NCBI RefSeq assembly: GCF_029867415.1
Contig: NC_081185.1
Location: 113,567,466 to 113,631,465, forward strand
Reading direction: 5' to 3'
DNA from: Vicia villosa
Taxonomy: Eukaryota > Streptophyta > Magnoliopsida > Fabales > Fabaceae
Length of the DNA: 64,000 nt
Position 1 is the stretch's first letter; each line of letters starts with the position of its first letter. Of this stretch, positions 43,239-57,067 are shown piece by piece. The translations under genes were made by a program, and so were the position numbers. The notes below the pieces were generated by a model. It saw nothing but the letters and a program-made list of their open reading frames with translations, was not told the origin of the DNA and did no database searches.

Positions 43239-46064
43239 TGTAACACCCGGAATTTAATTATTTATTTAACTAAATTGTATAAGGAAATTATTTGTTGGAA
43301 TTAGTCGAAGTTAGAATTATTGGCATTATTATAAGAGGCGTAATTAGAATTATGCGTTGTGTTGGGCGGATAAATTAATGATTGAGAAATTAGTCGGTTT
43401 AATCGGAGAATAATATTAGAGATAATATTACTATAATGGACTATTATTAATTTAAGTTGATTTAAGCCGTAGAGAATGATATTGAATATGTTGAGTTGGT
43501 GGTTCGGACGGTTTATTTTATAGTCGGTAGTTAGTCAGTTTGGTGGAGAGAAATAATAATAGAATTAATATTATGGATTATGAGAGTGTTTTATTTAAGT
43601 GGGCTTAGACATTGCGTTGGTGATAGTAATCATGGGGGTGTTAATTAGTAAGCCCAAATGAAGATTATAATTATAATAATAATTATAATAAAATAAAGTA
43701 AATAAGAAGAGAAGTTAGGTCTCAATAGACGTGGAGAAAGAAGAAAAGTTGGAGAAAGAGGAGAGGTGAAGAAGAGAGCCATGGCGGAAGAGAAAAGCTA
43801 GAGGAAATCCAATTTTCGCAGCAAGTTTCTGCAGTGAGACACTTTAGTAAAACAGACGTTTCTCCCAATCCAACCGTTGGACCGTCGCGGTTCTTGGACA
43901 CAACGTTCCAGACTCGTAGAGGTAACTTCTGACCGGAATGATTTTCGTTTTGATGATTTTAAGTCCGTCTGACAAAGTGATTTCCGAACAAATTTTTGGT
44001 GCATCTCTGCACGTTGTTAGAAAAGATTTTCGGAGAAAAGTCGGAAGCGGCGGCATAAGCTATGGCAACCGGGAGAGTAGAGCAATCTCATATCCAAGGT
44101 AAGAGTGGGGTTCTAGCTCTATAAACGGGATTATAATGAATGATATGTGGGGGTTATGGTTGTATGATTTCCTCTGTTTTGTGTGTTGTGATTGTATTGT
44201 TGAATGTTGAAATTGATTGACGTCTGTGAATAAGGTTAAAAAAGTTCAATCAATGGTTGTGGGAAATTAACCTAGGGTTTATAATTATTATTATTGAGGA
44301 ATTAGTTGTAGAAAATTGTTAGATGTTGGTGGAGTATAACTATAATATTGCTATGTTCCTGTGATGATCGAAATTGAGTTGTACTGGAATCGGAGGAAGA
44401 AAATTGAGTTTTAATTTTGTTGGAAGATGCTGTCAGCGCAGGTAAGCGCCAAGGTTTGGACGCGGCACGAACTGAAGGTTTCTGTGGTGTTCGCGGCGCA
44501 AAGAGAGATTCGCGGCGTGTGCTATACGAGTTTTAGAAATATGTTTTGATTTCTGGCTATTGATGTTTTATGTTGGTTGTTGAGATCAAGCCTTAGTAGG
44601 ATTAACTTGAGAAGAATTATAATTATTATTAGTGAAGAAATTGGTTTAAATTAATTAGAATATTATACCGTTGGAATTGATTAATTTAATTAATAGAAAT
44701 TATAGTGATGATTCTTAGTGATGAGATATGTAGTTAATGGATTAAGTTGTATAAAGATGGAATTGGTGTGAAGAAGAAATAGCAGTAGTAATAACGATGA
44801 TATATGTAGCAGGCTGAATTAGTAGCATAATTGGAATTAATAATAGAATTAACGAATAGTAGAATTGGAATCAGAATGATAAGAATTGTTGGTAGTAGAT
44901 TAATTAATAAATTGAAGAATTAGTACCTAGATGTTTAGGGGCTGTTTTGTAATGATTAAGTTGATGCAATTAATGCATGTTTAAGTTGTTGTTTTCGTTG
45001 CTGTTGTTCTGGTTGTTGTTGTTGATACGTTGATTAAGTTGCAGGTCTTATGACCAATGTTGTTTAAGTTGTTGATGATGCGTTGATTAAGTTGTAGGTC
45101 TTATGACCAAGGTTGATTAAGTTGTTTGCGGTTGTTGCATTGTAGTGTTGTGACGTTGTAGTTGCTGTTATTGTTGCATGCATACATTTGCATATTACGT
45201 TGGCCTGGATTGGCAAAATGTTTAAGTTGGCCTTGACGGCACCTGTTTAAGTTGGCCTTGATGGCACTTGTTTAAGTTGAAATGCCTCGATAACCTGGCA
45301 TATGTTTAAGTTGGGAGTTCTGCTCCAATGGTACCATATGCATTTGCACAGTTGAGTCGCATTTGAAGTTGTTGTTGTTATTACGTTGTTGTTGTTATTA
45401 TGTTGTTGTTGTTGTTATAAGTTGTTGTTGTTGTTATACTTGTTGCTGATAATTGTTATTATACTTGTTGTTGGTAAATAATTATTATAACTGTTGTTGT
45501 TATTTGTTATTATAACTGTTGTTTGAATAAGTATGAAGTGGTGAAGTTGTATGATCTAATCTTAATATATTATTTATCATACGCTTGTTTATATTGTTGG
45601 ATATCTCACCCTTCTGTAATGATGTTACCTATTATGGGTAATTGAGCAGGTACTCAAGAATAGCTGTGGAAGTGAAGTAACTTTATGAAGTCTTTAGTTA
45701 CTGTTAGTTCGAGTTGGTCTTGCTCTGATACGTAGCACTCGAGGGATGTTTATGTGTTGTTTCTAAGTTGCTGTTATTACTAGTTGTTGAATAATTATAA
45801 ATTGAACGATGTTTTAGTTGAATAAAGTTGCTAACTGATCTATAAGTTGGAAGTTGTAATTATGTGGTTTTAATATTAAAAAGGTTGTTATGTTCCTATG
45901 AATAAATATGTTGTGAGTTGTTCAGCCGAATGCTATGTATCATATTAAAAGAAATACAGATTGCTTTGTTGTTTTATGTTGAAATGTGACATCCTGTTAC
46001 ATGTTTGAAAATTGTAGCACTCTGATTTGTAATATAAATGTCGGGTAGAAAATGGGGTGTTACA
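43239..46064 (+). mobile_element. Solo LTR nested in the 3' LTR, 2,826 bp
   Basis: TGTAACACCCGGAATTTAAT ... AATGGGGTGTTACA with a perfect 5-bp duplication ACGGG (43234-43238 and 46065-46069). The intact 5' LTR (…GACGGGGCCGTG… near 36480) is the empty site. It contains a GC-rich word cluster at 44448-44520, many TTTAAGTTG copies at 44980-45320 and (GTT)n runs at 45360-45530. No coding sequence. It shares a block with the solo LTR at 28961. Confidence 0.95.
44448..44520. repeat. GC-rich word cluster in the solo LTR
   Basis: AGCGCAGGTAAGCGCC, GACGCGGCACG, GTTCGCGGCGC and GATTCGCGGCGTG in two pairs. They stand out sharply from an AT-rich LTR and lie about 1.2 kb from the LTR start. Self-complementarity is weaker than in the other arrays. 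Confidence 0.55.
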
Positions 46065-46787
46065 ACGGGGCCGTGAAACCATGTAGGTAAATCACCGCTG
46101 TAACTCGTCACGGATAAACCATATAGGACTCATTCGATTCACTGGCGATGTGCATGTACAAGTCTCTTGACAATAGACATGGGTGTAACTCACCGAGGGC
46201 GTGGATGCGTAGTCTATGTAGCAGACATGCAACTTACTCTTGGATTCCTCGTACATGGGTACGGGTTGTATATTGGATGACTTGGCTTGGTTTTTGTTAT
46301 TGTTACCTCATTGGATAGTTATGGGACTTCCAATGACGTTGTACCCTTGCTTGTACTTGTTCCTATCCGTGAGGATGACCCGGATTCTTGGTGAATCCGT
46401 TGATTGCATGTTCCCTGTAGAACCGAGTGAACCCGTAAGATAGGGAGGCTCACTGAGATTTAGTAATCTCACCCCATTCCAATTATTCTTTTTACAGGTG
46501 GTTCGAGGCAGGATCGTGGAAAGGGTAAGATGGCTTAGCTTCGGGTTGATGTTTCTTGGCGATATGCTCTTTTGTAGTTCATGATCTTTTGTATCTCCAT
46601 CTTTTGCACTATGGATATGTATTTGTACCAGTTGGAACTTATGTATTTTTTTGGCCATGACAGTTTGGGTTTTTGTACTTGTACTTATACATTATCTATT
46701 CCACTGCTTATGTTATGATTTTCGAGTACCATTTTTATGCCATATACGTATATCCTAGGCAATGTATGTATGGGGTGTTACATATGA

Positions 46788-47854
<1,067 letters not shown>

Positions 47855-48292
47855 GGCTAAATTACAGTTTTGATCCTTCTATTTTGGCCAACTCATGAAA
47901 TCAGTCCCCCTATTTATTTTTTAAACAGTTTTGGTCCCCCATTTCCATTTTTCATTCAAAAAACACTGATGTGTACTATTTTTTAGATACGTAGCATACT
48001 TTTGTTGACTTGGAATAAGAAATATTAATTATTGACGACGTTTCTTACTTTAATCGTCTTCTCTGATCATCGTTTTTTTCTTCCAACTTGTTCGTTCATC
48101 TCTTTCATTCTCCAAAAAATGCTCTCTACGTTCTCTCTCGTTCAAAAAGTATCCCACGAATACAAAAAATTGAAAAAATCAACATTTTTTGAACGAAAAA
48201 TGGACAAGAGGACCAAAACTGTTTAAAAAATAAATAGGGGGACTGATTTCGTGAATTGGTCAAAATAGGGGGACCAAAACGGTAATTTAGCC
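47855..48292. mobile_element. Foldback MITE, 438 bp, perfect 9-bp TSD
   Basis: GGCTAAATTACAGTTTTGAT at the left and its complement ...ACCAAAACGGTAATTTAGCC at the right, with complementary inner arms (CCCCCTATTTATTTTTTAAA against AAATAAATAGGGGG). TAATTATTA lies on both sides (47846-47854 and 48293-48301). Mutator-type MITE. The 64-codon frame inside is not a gene. Confidence 0.95.
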
Positions 48293-48301
48293 TAATTATT
48301 A

Positions 48302-48595
<294 letters not shown>

Positions 48596-48897
48596 TTAGT
48601 AGGAAACCCGTGCTATCGCACGGGTCTGGTCGAGGTTTCACATTACATGTATCGAAATATCACTTGTAAAGTTCTTTTATATAAATCAATGAAAGAGTTA
48701 ATAATACATCAATTTTTTTAGCTCTTTAAGAAAAACAATAAACATATGGATTTTATCACAATGTAATTCATGTGTTTGGAATATCAAACATAATATAACT
48801 TATTTTACAATTCATAAATATTCACGTAATTTCAATTATGTACTAATAATATTTATCAACTTTTAAGCATCGATTCATATTTATCATAAACCATACA

Positions 48898-49190
48898 ATT
48901 ATTTTTATAACTTCAATTTTATAAAACAGTAACAAAAGAAATAGTTAAAAGATAGACATTAAAATGATCAGTCAATAACTGATATCTCATAGATACATTC
49001 ACATCTACCCGTCAATTATTCTTATAACTTTAAATTTATAAAATACTAACAAAAGAAATAGTTAAAAGATAGACATTAAAATGATTCGTCAATAACTGGT
49101 ATTTCATAGATACGTTCACATCTACCTGTCAATTCAGATAATTGGTATTTCATATATACGTTCACACTTACCTGTCAATTCAGATGAGTT
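48898..49190. repeat. Tandem repeat, about 120 bp, 2.3 copies
   Basis: AACAAAAGAAATAGTTAAAA, GATAGACATTAAAATGAT, then TCAATAACTG and CATAGATACRTTCACATCTA occur twice, with a third copy of the last part only. Inside the Helitron. Confidence 0.8.
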
Positions 49191-49224
49191 ATGAAATCCC
49201 AGTTGAATTCAAATGAGTTAATTC

Positions 49225-49510
49225 TAAAAATTTATTAAACCTATTTGAGATATTAGCCCATTTTCCCAAACGTAAAATGTATGACAGCACCCTTCAAATG
49301 CTTAAGAGTTTCTACATTTAATGTATATTATTATAATATAAAAAAAATATAATTTTATAAGTTTAAAAAATATAATTTTAATTAAGAATTTAAACATAGT
49401 TAGAGAATAAAATTTATTAAATCTATTTTAAATATTAGCTCATTTTTTGAAACCTAAAATGTATGACATCTCCCGTCAAATATTAAAAGTTTCTATGTTT
49501 AATGTATATT
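49225..49510. repeat. Direct repeat, about 200 bp apart
   Basis: AATTTATTAAAYCTATTTNA then AAATGTATGACA and TTTCTAYRTTTAATGTATAT occur at about 49227 and 49428. Inside the Helitron. Confidence 0.75.
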
Positions 49511-50829
49511 TAAAATATTTAAAAATTAAACAAATAATAAAAATATGAATATGTTAATAGAGTAATTAGATCTTGAATATGTACAATCATAAAAAAAATA
49601 GAAATTTAAAACCTATATATGGTAAATAATATATATTTATTCTCATATATTTAAAATAATCACATTAAGTAGTTTCCATTGGATAGTGTAATAAACAATC
49701 GTACATTATTCAATTTATAAAATTGACTATATTAATAAATTTTTATCTTCTATCATTATTTTTTATGATTACCATTTATCATTAAATTTTCATGACTACC
49801 TATTAACATATTTTTAACATGATTACAATTATGAAGTTAATTTTCATGACTACCTATTAACATATTTTTAACATAATTACAAAATAATTTTTACTCTTAT
49901 ATTTTTATAATGAAAAACTAAATATTTAACTTTGGAATAAAAAAAGTTATAAGTTGTAGTAAAAAGTTATAAATTTCATCTCTATTGATTTTGATTTGTT
50001 TTTATTAACCTTTTTATAATAATCTAAATAATTACAAAATATATTTTATTTCAAGTTAGAACGGTTAATTTTAATAAAAAAATTAAATGAAAAAACCACT
50101 TAGTAGTATAAGCAAATTACATAACTTTAAAAAAAATTAGTAAAAATATTTGAAATTGAATATTAATAAAAAAAATCAAAGATTAAATTGATTATTAAAT
50201 TTTATATAGTAAAGAGAAAAAACAAAAATCTTTTTGTTCTAAGAATATCAAATAATTATAAGTAGGTAAATAAAATTATAATAATTTAATATTTATTAAT
50301 TAGTGTAGATATTAGTTGGTAAATAAAAAATCAGATCTAAGAATAACTAAAATCAATTAGAATATTGTATAATAATTTGACATTTATTTTTTTTATACAA
50401 CTTCATACATATTTAATAATTTGATAATTATTTATTCATTTCTTATAGAAATTCAAAAATTTAGGTATAAACATACTAATCCTCCGGACTTTTAATTGTA
50501 TTTCTCATATATTTTAAATTAATAATTATGAAAAATTATTTAGTTTTCAATTCAATAATAATAATTTCATTCAATATTATAATTATCATTTAATTGAATT
50601 TAAGATTTAAAAAAGTTTACCTTTTGAATGAAAATCTAAAAAGATTGAGTTCCTGTATTTGCATTAAAAAACTTTTTATCTTCCCGTGTGATCTTTCAAA
50701 TTAATTGCATTGAGCAACGAAAAATTGATTTTACGTTGAAAAGTTAACTAAACATGATTTTAGTTAGAGAAAACAAATAAAAACTAAATATGTCACATTA
50801 AAATAATTTTTTTTATCCTAAGCACAAAA

Positions 50830-50962
50830 TTTTACTTTTCATCAATAATGAAAATATATTTATAAATTTCTCTTTTACAACCAAATTTAATATATTTACT
50901 TTTCATAAATAATGAAAATATATTTATAAATTTCTCTTTTACAACCAAATTTAATATATTTA
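50830..50962. repeat. Tandem duplication, about 66 bp
   Basis: TTACTTTTCATMAATAATGA through CCAAATTTAATATATTTA is present twice almost without change, which makes it recent. Confidence 0.9.
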
Positions 50963-51399
50963 TACTTCGATCATACCTCTAAATAGAGTTACTTGACATG
51001 ATAAACTACCTTCTTAAAAAAAGACTTTTGCAAAAACTAAATTATTAGATATGATTTGATAAGATTACAAAGTGTTATTTATTGGAAATAGAGATTGTTT
51101 TAAGGTTGATAACATTGACAATAGTTTGGCTGTTCAGTTCCAAATACAAATATTAAATGCTATTTTAATAGGATTTAGATAAAATTCAATTTTATAATAC
51201 AAAATATATAAATTTATTAACTCTAATGCATTTAGAAATTTAGAAACAAATCTGTATTAAAAAGGTAGGTATATATTACCAAAAATAAAAATTAAAAAGA
51301 AGCATTTTATGGTATAAAATTATTCTACAATTGAAAATACAACCCTATTCTATGACTCCTGCAAGAATATCTAACAAAAACATAATCTGCTGGTTAGTA

Positions 51400-52200
51400 A
51401 CATTACAAAAAAACAGTCAGCAGTAATACCAAATCTAAAAAACAATTTTAAATTTTGGGACACCTTGTCAGGAAAAGAAAGAAAACCAACCTTTTCTGAA
51501 CAATTTCAAAACTAAAGAAAGGAAACCAACCTTTTCTGAACAATTTCAAAACTTTCTTAATGAAAAGAATGAACTGATATTAACTTCCAGTAGAACAATT
51601 TAGGCCACTAAGTACTAAACATCTTACTGTATGTGGAGGTGTAAACTTGCTCTTTTATATCAACCTCAAAACCTAAAATCAATGTCCATATATTTGTTTA
51701 TCAAAGCATTTTTTTTTGTTAGATATCAAAATCCATAACATTGATTCACATGCGTTTTAAATCTTTAACTTTAAATCAAAATACAAAAAAGTGATCATGA
51801 AATCAGTAATACGTAGTAATACCAAATCTACAAAAAAAAAACAGTCAGCATCTAAAGCTCAATTTAAATCAATTTTAAATTTTGGGGCACCGTAGAGCAA
51901 GCAAGTTTTCTAGAATCGTAGTTGTTTTTAGTAGAGAAATCAGGAAAAGAAAGGAGACCAACCTTTTCTGAACAATTTCAAAACTTTCTTCATCAAAAGA
52001 TTGAACAGATCTTAACTTCCAGTAGAACAATTTAGGCTATTAAGTACTAAACATCCTACTGTATGTGGAGGTGTCAATTTTCTCCTTTATATCAACCTCA
52101 AACCTATATTGCACCTGAAATCAATGTCCATATATTTGTTAATCAAAGCATTGTTAGATATCAAAAGCCACAACATTGATTCGTTTTAAATCTTTAAATC
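51400..52200. repeat. Direct repeat, about 440 bp, two copies
   Basis: CCAACCTTTTCTGAACAATT, TTAACTTCCAGTAGAACAAT, AGTACTAAACATC, TGTATGTGGAGGTGT and AATCAATGTCCATATATTTG recur in the same order at 51480-51700 and 51957-52140. In the first copy the CCAACCTTTTCTG unit is itself doubled. Confidence 0.85.
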
Positions 52201-53057
52201 TTTATTTTACGATAAAGAATACAGAACTGCAACTTTAAATGAAAGGAAGAAGGAAAGTTAAGAACCTGTATGTTGTCTTTCATACTCTATCCCTTGAACA
52301 TGGTTATCCACAATTGGGGTTTTCATTAACGATTCCAATGCAAAAATCGGTTCCGTCCAAATCTGTGAAATTCCATGAAAATATCAGAGATTAATTTTGC
52401 AACATAGAACAAAAGAAATCCTCCTATCCAGTCATTCCCCTTTCTTTTCCCCTTCCCTTCCCCTCAGTCTTCTTATTCTTCAACTTCGTCTCTGTCCTTC
52501 ATTCTTAACAAAATCAAACAACGAATGAGAGTTATGAAGTTTGAATCAAGGTTTTAGGGTTGAGGGAAGAAAATTACCTGAGAAAATCAGTCTGAGAAAT
52601 TAGTTATGCGGGCTAGGGTTTTTAATTAGATGAACAACAAATTATGCTTTTGAAATATTTGGAACCATCTTAATATCCTCAACAGAAAATCAATGATTTT
52701 GCTCTTGGGAAAGGATGCTTTGGCTTGGCAAATGTGAAACGTTGGAGAATGCATCCAAATTTGGACGGCTGCTCATATTCTACAGCCGCAACATTAATCT
52801 TGTATCATTATTTAGCGTGTAATATATAATTAGAGTTAATTGAAACATATTTTTAGAATTAAAATAATGTAAAAATCAACAAAAATTAGGGTTGTGCTAC
52901 GTCACCCATAATAAATGTCAAATCAATAATATTGAGTTATTTTGTTAAAAGTCTTTTCTACCCATAGAATGAGAAAAGTTTTAGTAATTTTATAAGAGGG
53001 CTTGTAGTGTAATTTCCAGGTACTCTTACTTTTATATATTAATATATTAATAATAGA

Positions 53058-53290
53058 TGTGAAATGTGTAATGAGTAAACATGTTTCATTCATTTATTTA
53101 CTTAATTTGGTAATGTTGTTTCATTTATTTTATTGAGATGAATATTAGAGTAGTATAGCATCACATACTAATACTAGGATGGGATGAATATTAGAGTATT
53201 ACATCACACATTAAATTGAATAATGATGAAAATGTGTTCATGCATCTACATATTTTGGCAGTTGCATATATATAAATGTCAATTTATTTC

Positions 53291-53386
<96 letters not shown>

Positions 53387-53880
53387 TCATGTTACTAGAA
53401 AATTTGTCAAGGTAATTAGAGTTTGTTATTAGGAAATTTGTCGAATGTTGAACTTTACAAGTTGAACACGTACTCAAAAGTATTATTCTTAGAAATATCT
53501 ACTTTAAACTACCATATACGTCACATAGACACAATTCAGCAATATGACAGAAAATATATGTCAGTCAAATTTGATTCCCGTAACTTATTTCATCAAATAA
53601 ATGTTCTTACTAGGAAATCGGTCGATTAATATACTTTTTATGTTTTAAAATTTTATTTATTAATCATTTATTGATTTTTTATAAAATTAATATTTTATAA
53701 TTTATAAATATAATATTTATTTGGGTCAATATTTAATTATATATATATTTTTGGGTGTTTTGTAAAAAGAGTAAAGTAATTAAGAGAATATATTAAACTT
53801 TTATTTAAATTAACAAAAATTTATTTGACTTGTGATAGTAAGTTATTTTTAGTTCACCATGGTAGAGCAATTAATTTCAT
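53058..53880. other. AT-rich intergenic sequence with (TA)n
   Basis: No gene. The (TA)n at 53295-53384 and its right flank are related to 47400-47560, with a roughly 60-bp extra segment (ATTAGGAAATTTGTCGAATG) here. Confidence 0.6.
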
Positions 53881-54194
53881 TCACCATGTTAACCTTCACC
53901 CATACTTTAATGTGATTTTAGTGATTGCCATAATAGAATATCTAGTAGGTATGCATTTGCATATTCTCCCAATGCATGTTCTTCCACTTTCTATGATAAT
54001 GTTCATAGTTTTTCTCTCTCCCTCTCTCTTTTTTAAAGCATTATAACAAAAAAAATATTTGATTTTTGTTATACATCATTTAAATAATATAGTCTTTTTA
54101 TATAAATTATAGGTAATTTTCTATTTTATTTTACATATCAATTGAATCCTATAAGTTATATTTTTTTATTTTTAAATTATTATTATTATTATTA

Positions 54195-54225
<31 letters not shown>

Positions 54226-56110
54226 TTATTATTGTTATTAACTATCACTATATACCCTTTTAAGTTACATAATTATTTTCTAAAAATAAAATTGCAAAAT
54301 AAATATTTGTTGTAAGTCATAATCAATTTAGTTGTAAGTTATTAAACTCTGAATATTAGTTTAAAAGTTATATAATGATAAAGTATTTGATTTATTATAA
54401 TATATATAAATAATATGTATTACGAATAATTAATTTATTTCGTTTAATATATGAGAAACATGAAAACTAATCTACAATCTTTTTAATCATAAGAGTATAT
54501 TTAAGAATTAAAATATCAATATTTAATGAAAAAAATAAGATAGCTTTGTTAAAAATCTACAAACAATATTCTTTTTTATTGCTATTAATAAAGTTTCTGA
54601 TAACGGTTTTACAATTTTTAGTTTTATTCTTTTTAATTACTGCAAAAATTAGTGTTTTAAGAATGAAGAGTCGTATGAAAGGGTATTTTTAATATACATG
54701 TTAAGTTATAAATTAAATCATATGGGTATAAATTAAATTTAATGATTTGTTTTTTCGTTATAAATTTAATTAAATGGGACAACTTCTCTACCCATCACAA
54801 AAAGAAGGGTAGTGTACATTTCACCAATCAAATGACACCATTTAATTTTTATGTATTTAATTATTTATTATATAGAACAATAGTTTGATGTTTTCAATAC
54901 ATTTTACACTAAAGGTAATCTTACCAAACTTTTTGAGTTGGGTAAATAAGAATTCACCTTAATTAAAATATATGTGATGTTTGATTTTTTTTCACAATAT
55001 CAATTTATTATTTTTAATTCAATGAATGTGTCCCACTTTTTCCTTAAATATATAATCATTCCCTCTTTCTTCCTCACACGTATATATTAGAATAATTTTT
55101 TTATCTTTATCTAATTCAAAAGCTCTTGGAAGGTTTTATTTTTTTTACCTTTATTCAAATCAATTTCATGCCCATATTTTTCTCTATAAATTTAATTTTA
55201 TTATTTTGATCATATTCACTTTATTTCATAAATATTATTTTGATCGTATTGAAATTCATTTCATAGTCATATTCATATTGTATAATATAATTTTTTTTAA
55301 TTATGATTTTGTAGGTTTTCGCAATTTGAATGAGACTCTAATTAGCCCAACACCTACAACAATAATCTTATAACAAAAATTGAAACATACAACTCTTACA
55401 ATCATTTGGAGCATCAAAATTTCAAAACTATAATAATAGTTTGTTATAATCGTAAATTATGACATATTAATGTAATTTTATTGATTGTTATATTAGATTA
55501 TCTAATAGGTATGTATTTGCATATTCTAACAATGTCCTTCCACTTTCTAGGATTATGTTTATAGTTTTTCTCTCGTTTTTTTTAAAGCTTTATAACCAAA
55601 AAAAGAAATTGGTTTTTGTTACACATCATTTAAATAATATAGTCTTTTTATATAAATTATAGATATGTTTTCTATTTTATTTTCCATATCAATTGAATCA
55701 TATAAGTTATATTTTTTATTTTAATTTTATTATTTTTAAATTATTATTATTATTATTATTATTATTGTTATTAATATGATAATACTTATTAACCATCGCT
55801 ATATACCCTTTTAAATTACATAATTATTTACTAAAAATAAAATTGCAATTTTTGTTGTTGTTGTAAGTCATAATCGATTTGGTTGTAAGTTATTAAACTC
55901 TGAATGTTATTTTAAAAGTTATCTAATGATAGAGTATTTGATTTATTATAATATATAAATAATATGTATTATGAATAATTTATTTATTTCTTTTAATCTA
56001 TGAGAAACATTAGGACTAATCTATAATTTTTGTAATCATAAAAGTATGTTTAAGAATTAAAATATTATTATTTAATGAAAAAAAATTAAGATAGCTTCGT
56101 TAAAAATTTA
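53880..56110. repeat. 1.55-kb spaced duplication, AT-rich
   Basis: 53880-54560 and 55440-56110 are collinear and similar: CATCATTTAAATAATATAGT, AGTCATAATCRATTTRGTTG, GTTATTAAACTCTGAAT and AAGATAGCTTYGTTAAAAAT in the same order, with (ATT)n runs at matching places. The stretch between includes 54556-54780 and 54965-55100, related to both flanks of the Tekay insertion. About 2.8 kb from here to 56758 has no gene; an imperfect CGTGC-AAC-GCACG hairpin lies at 56727. Confidence 0.8.
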
Positions 56111-56758
56111 ATAACTTATATTAAAAAAATTTAGAATCATTAAAGCCTTTAAAATTGAAAAATAAATTTCTTTAAAGTTTCATTTTATTTTCAAATTTTA
56201 TTTTTTCTATAATTTAATTATTAAAGTGAAAATAATTAATTTATTGAAATGATTTAACCCAAAATAAATAATAGTTTTCTATACCCTGTGAAATTAATAA
56301 CATCCTTTAACCATGTCACAACATACATCTTCCACTACAATAAACACACTAAAAAATCATGAAAATATGAATGAAGTTACCTGAATAGCATAAGAACACC
56401 GAGAAAAAAATCAATATGATAAGATATAATATCATTTTTTAAAAATATTTATAGAATATATGATGTAAAACTTTTTTTAGACTTCATATTGAATAAAAGA
56501 ATAATTGAAATTTAGATTGATCTACTCTCACAGGTATTATAAATTCAATGATTAATCACAAATATTATGTACAACAAATTTAATATATATTGATCTACTC
56601 TCACAGGTATTAGGAAATCTCATATTTTAAAAATTTAATACATATTTTATATAATTTTAAGAATACGTTTCATCCTATGATATAATTATTATATACAAAT
56701 TATTAAGATAATTTTTTTATCAAATCCGTGCAACGCACGAGCCATAGATCTTAAGATT

Positions 56759-57067
56759 AAAGGTGGCAAAAACAGGTCCGACCCATTAGACATGCCCAAT
56801 TTTAAGATTTAGACCCTCACTCTATAATGTGTCCGCTCCGTCCCGTTTTCTTTGCGAGTTTTTACGAGCATTGTCATTTACATAAATTTTTGTGTTTTTT
56901 AAAATTAAAAGGTGCATTGCTGCATACTTTCTCTAGCCTACCCTCAATTTTTGTAGGGTAGACTTAGGTTTTAAGTCTGCATCCTCCACTATACCCGCAT
57001 TGCCCTATTTTTTGCTGGCTTTTGCGGGACGCGCCTAAAGGGCGGACATGCCTGTTTGTCACCCTCA
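56759..57067. mobile_element. Probable MITE with GGTGGCAAA ends
   Basis: It starts AAAGGTGGCAAAAACAGGTC and ends GGACATGCCTGTTTGTCACC; the ends are complementary (GGTGGCAAA / TTTGTCACC and CAGG...CATGCC). The GC content is distinctly higher than the surroundings. No clear target duplication. Resembles hAT-type MITEs. Confidence 0.5.

Larger units (their letters stand above)
35027..46782 (+). mobile_element. Tekay-type chromovirus, full length, with nested solo LTR
   Basis: LTRs 35027-37198 (2,172 bp) and 41781-46782 (2,171 bp once the nested insertion of 2,826 bp plus its 5-bp duplication is removed). Perfect 5-bp duplication TATGA (35022-35026 and 46783-46787). PBS TGGTATCAGAGC (37201-37212), PPT before the 3' LTR, one gag-pol. 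The LTRs differ at about 18 bases plus one indel over the first roughly 850 bp (near 2 percent), so this insertion is clearly older than the Ty3 element at 19183. A related AT-rich copy without the element at about 54545-55100 confirms the target. Confidence 0.95.
41781..46782 (+). repeat. 3' LTR of the Tekay-type element, interrupted
   Basis: Collinear with 35027-37198. It is interrupted after ...GGTGAATGACGGG at 43238 and resumes at ACGGGGCCGTGAAACC (46065). Its palindrome array (about 42371-42595) has drifted independently of that in the 5' LTR (for example TTTGCTGTAGCGAA versus TTCGTTGTAGCGAA). Confidence 0.95.
48596..53057 (-). mobile_element. Non-autonomous Helitron, 4,462 bp
   Basis: On the minus strand it starts TCTATTATTAATATATTAAT at 53057 (preceded by A) and ends with the hairpin ACCCGTGC-GATA-GCACGGGT, nine bases, then CTAA at 48596 followed by T. 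These are the TC start, subterminal hairpin, CTRR end and A/T insertion site of Helitrons. No Rep/helicase frame is present. The body is AT-rich with several tandem duplications; near its 5' end, 52260-52620, the minus strand looks like a captured 5' UTR (AAACCCTAGCCCGCAT, TTCTCAG|GTAATTTTC). About 4.4 kb without a gene otherwise. Confidence 0.75.

Noticed and set aside
56727..56750. Helitron 3' end in plus orientation (CCGTGCAACGCACGAG)
   Set aside because: Only a 5-bp stem, and no CTRR follows at the right distance. It may be a decayed end but I cannot support it.
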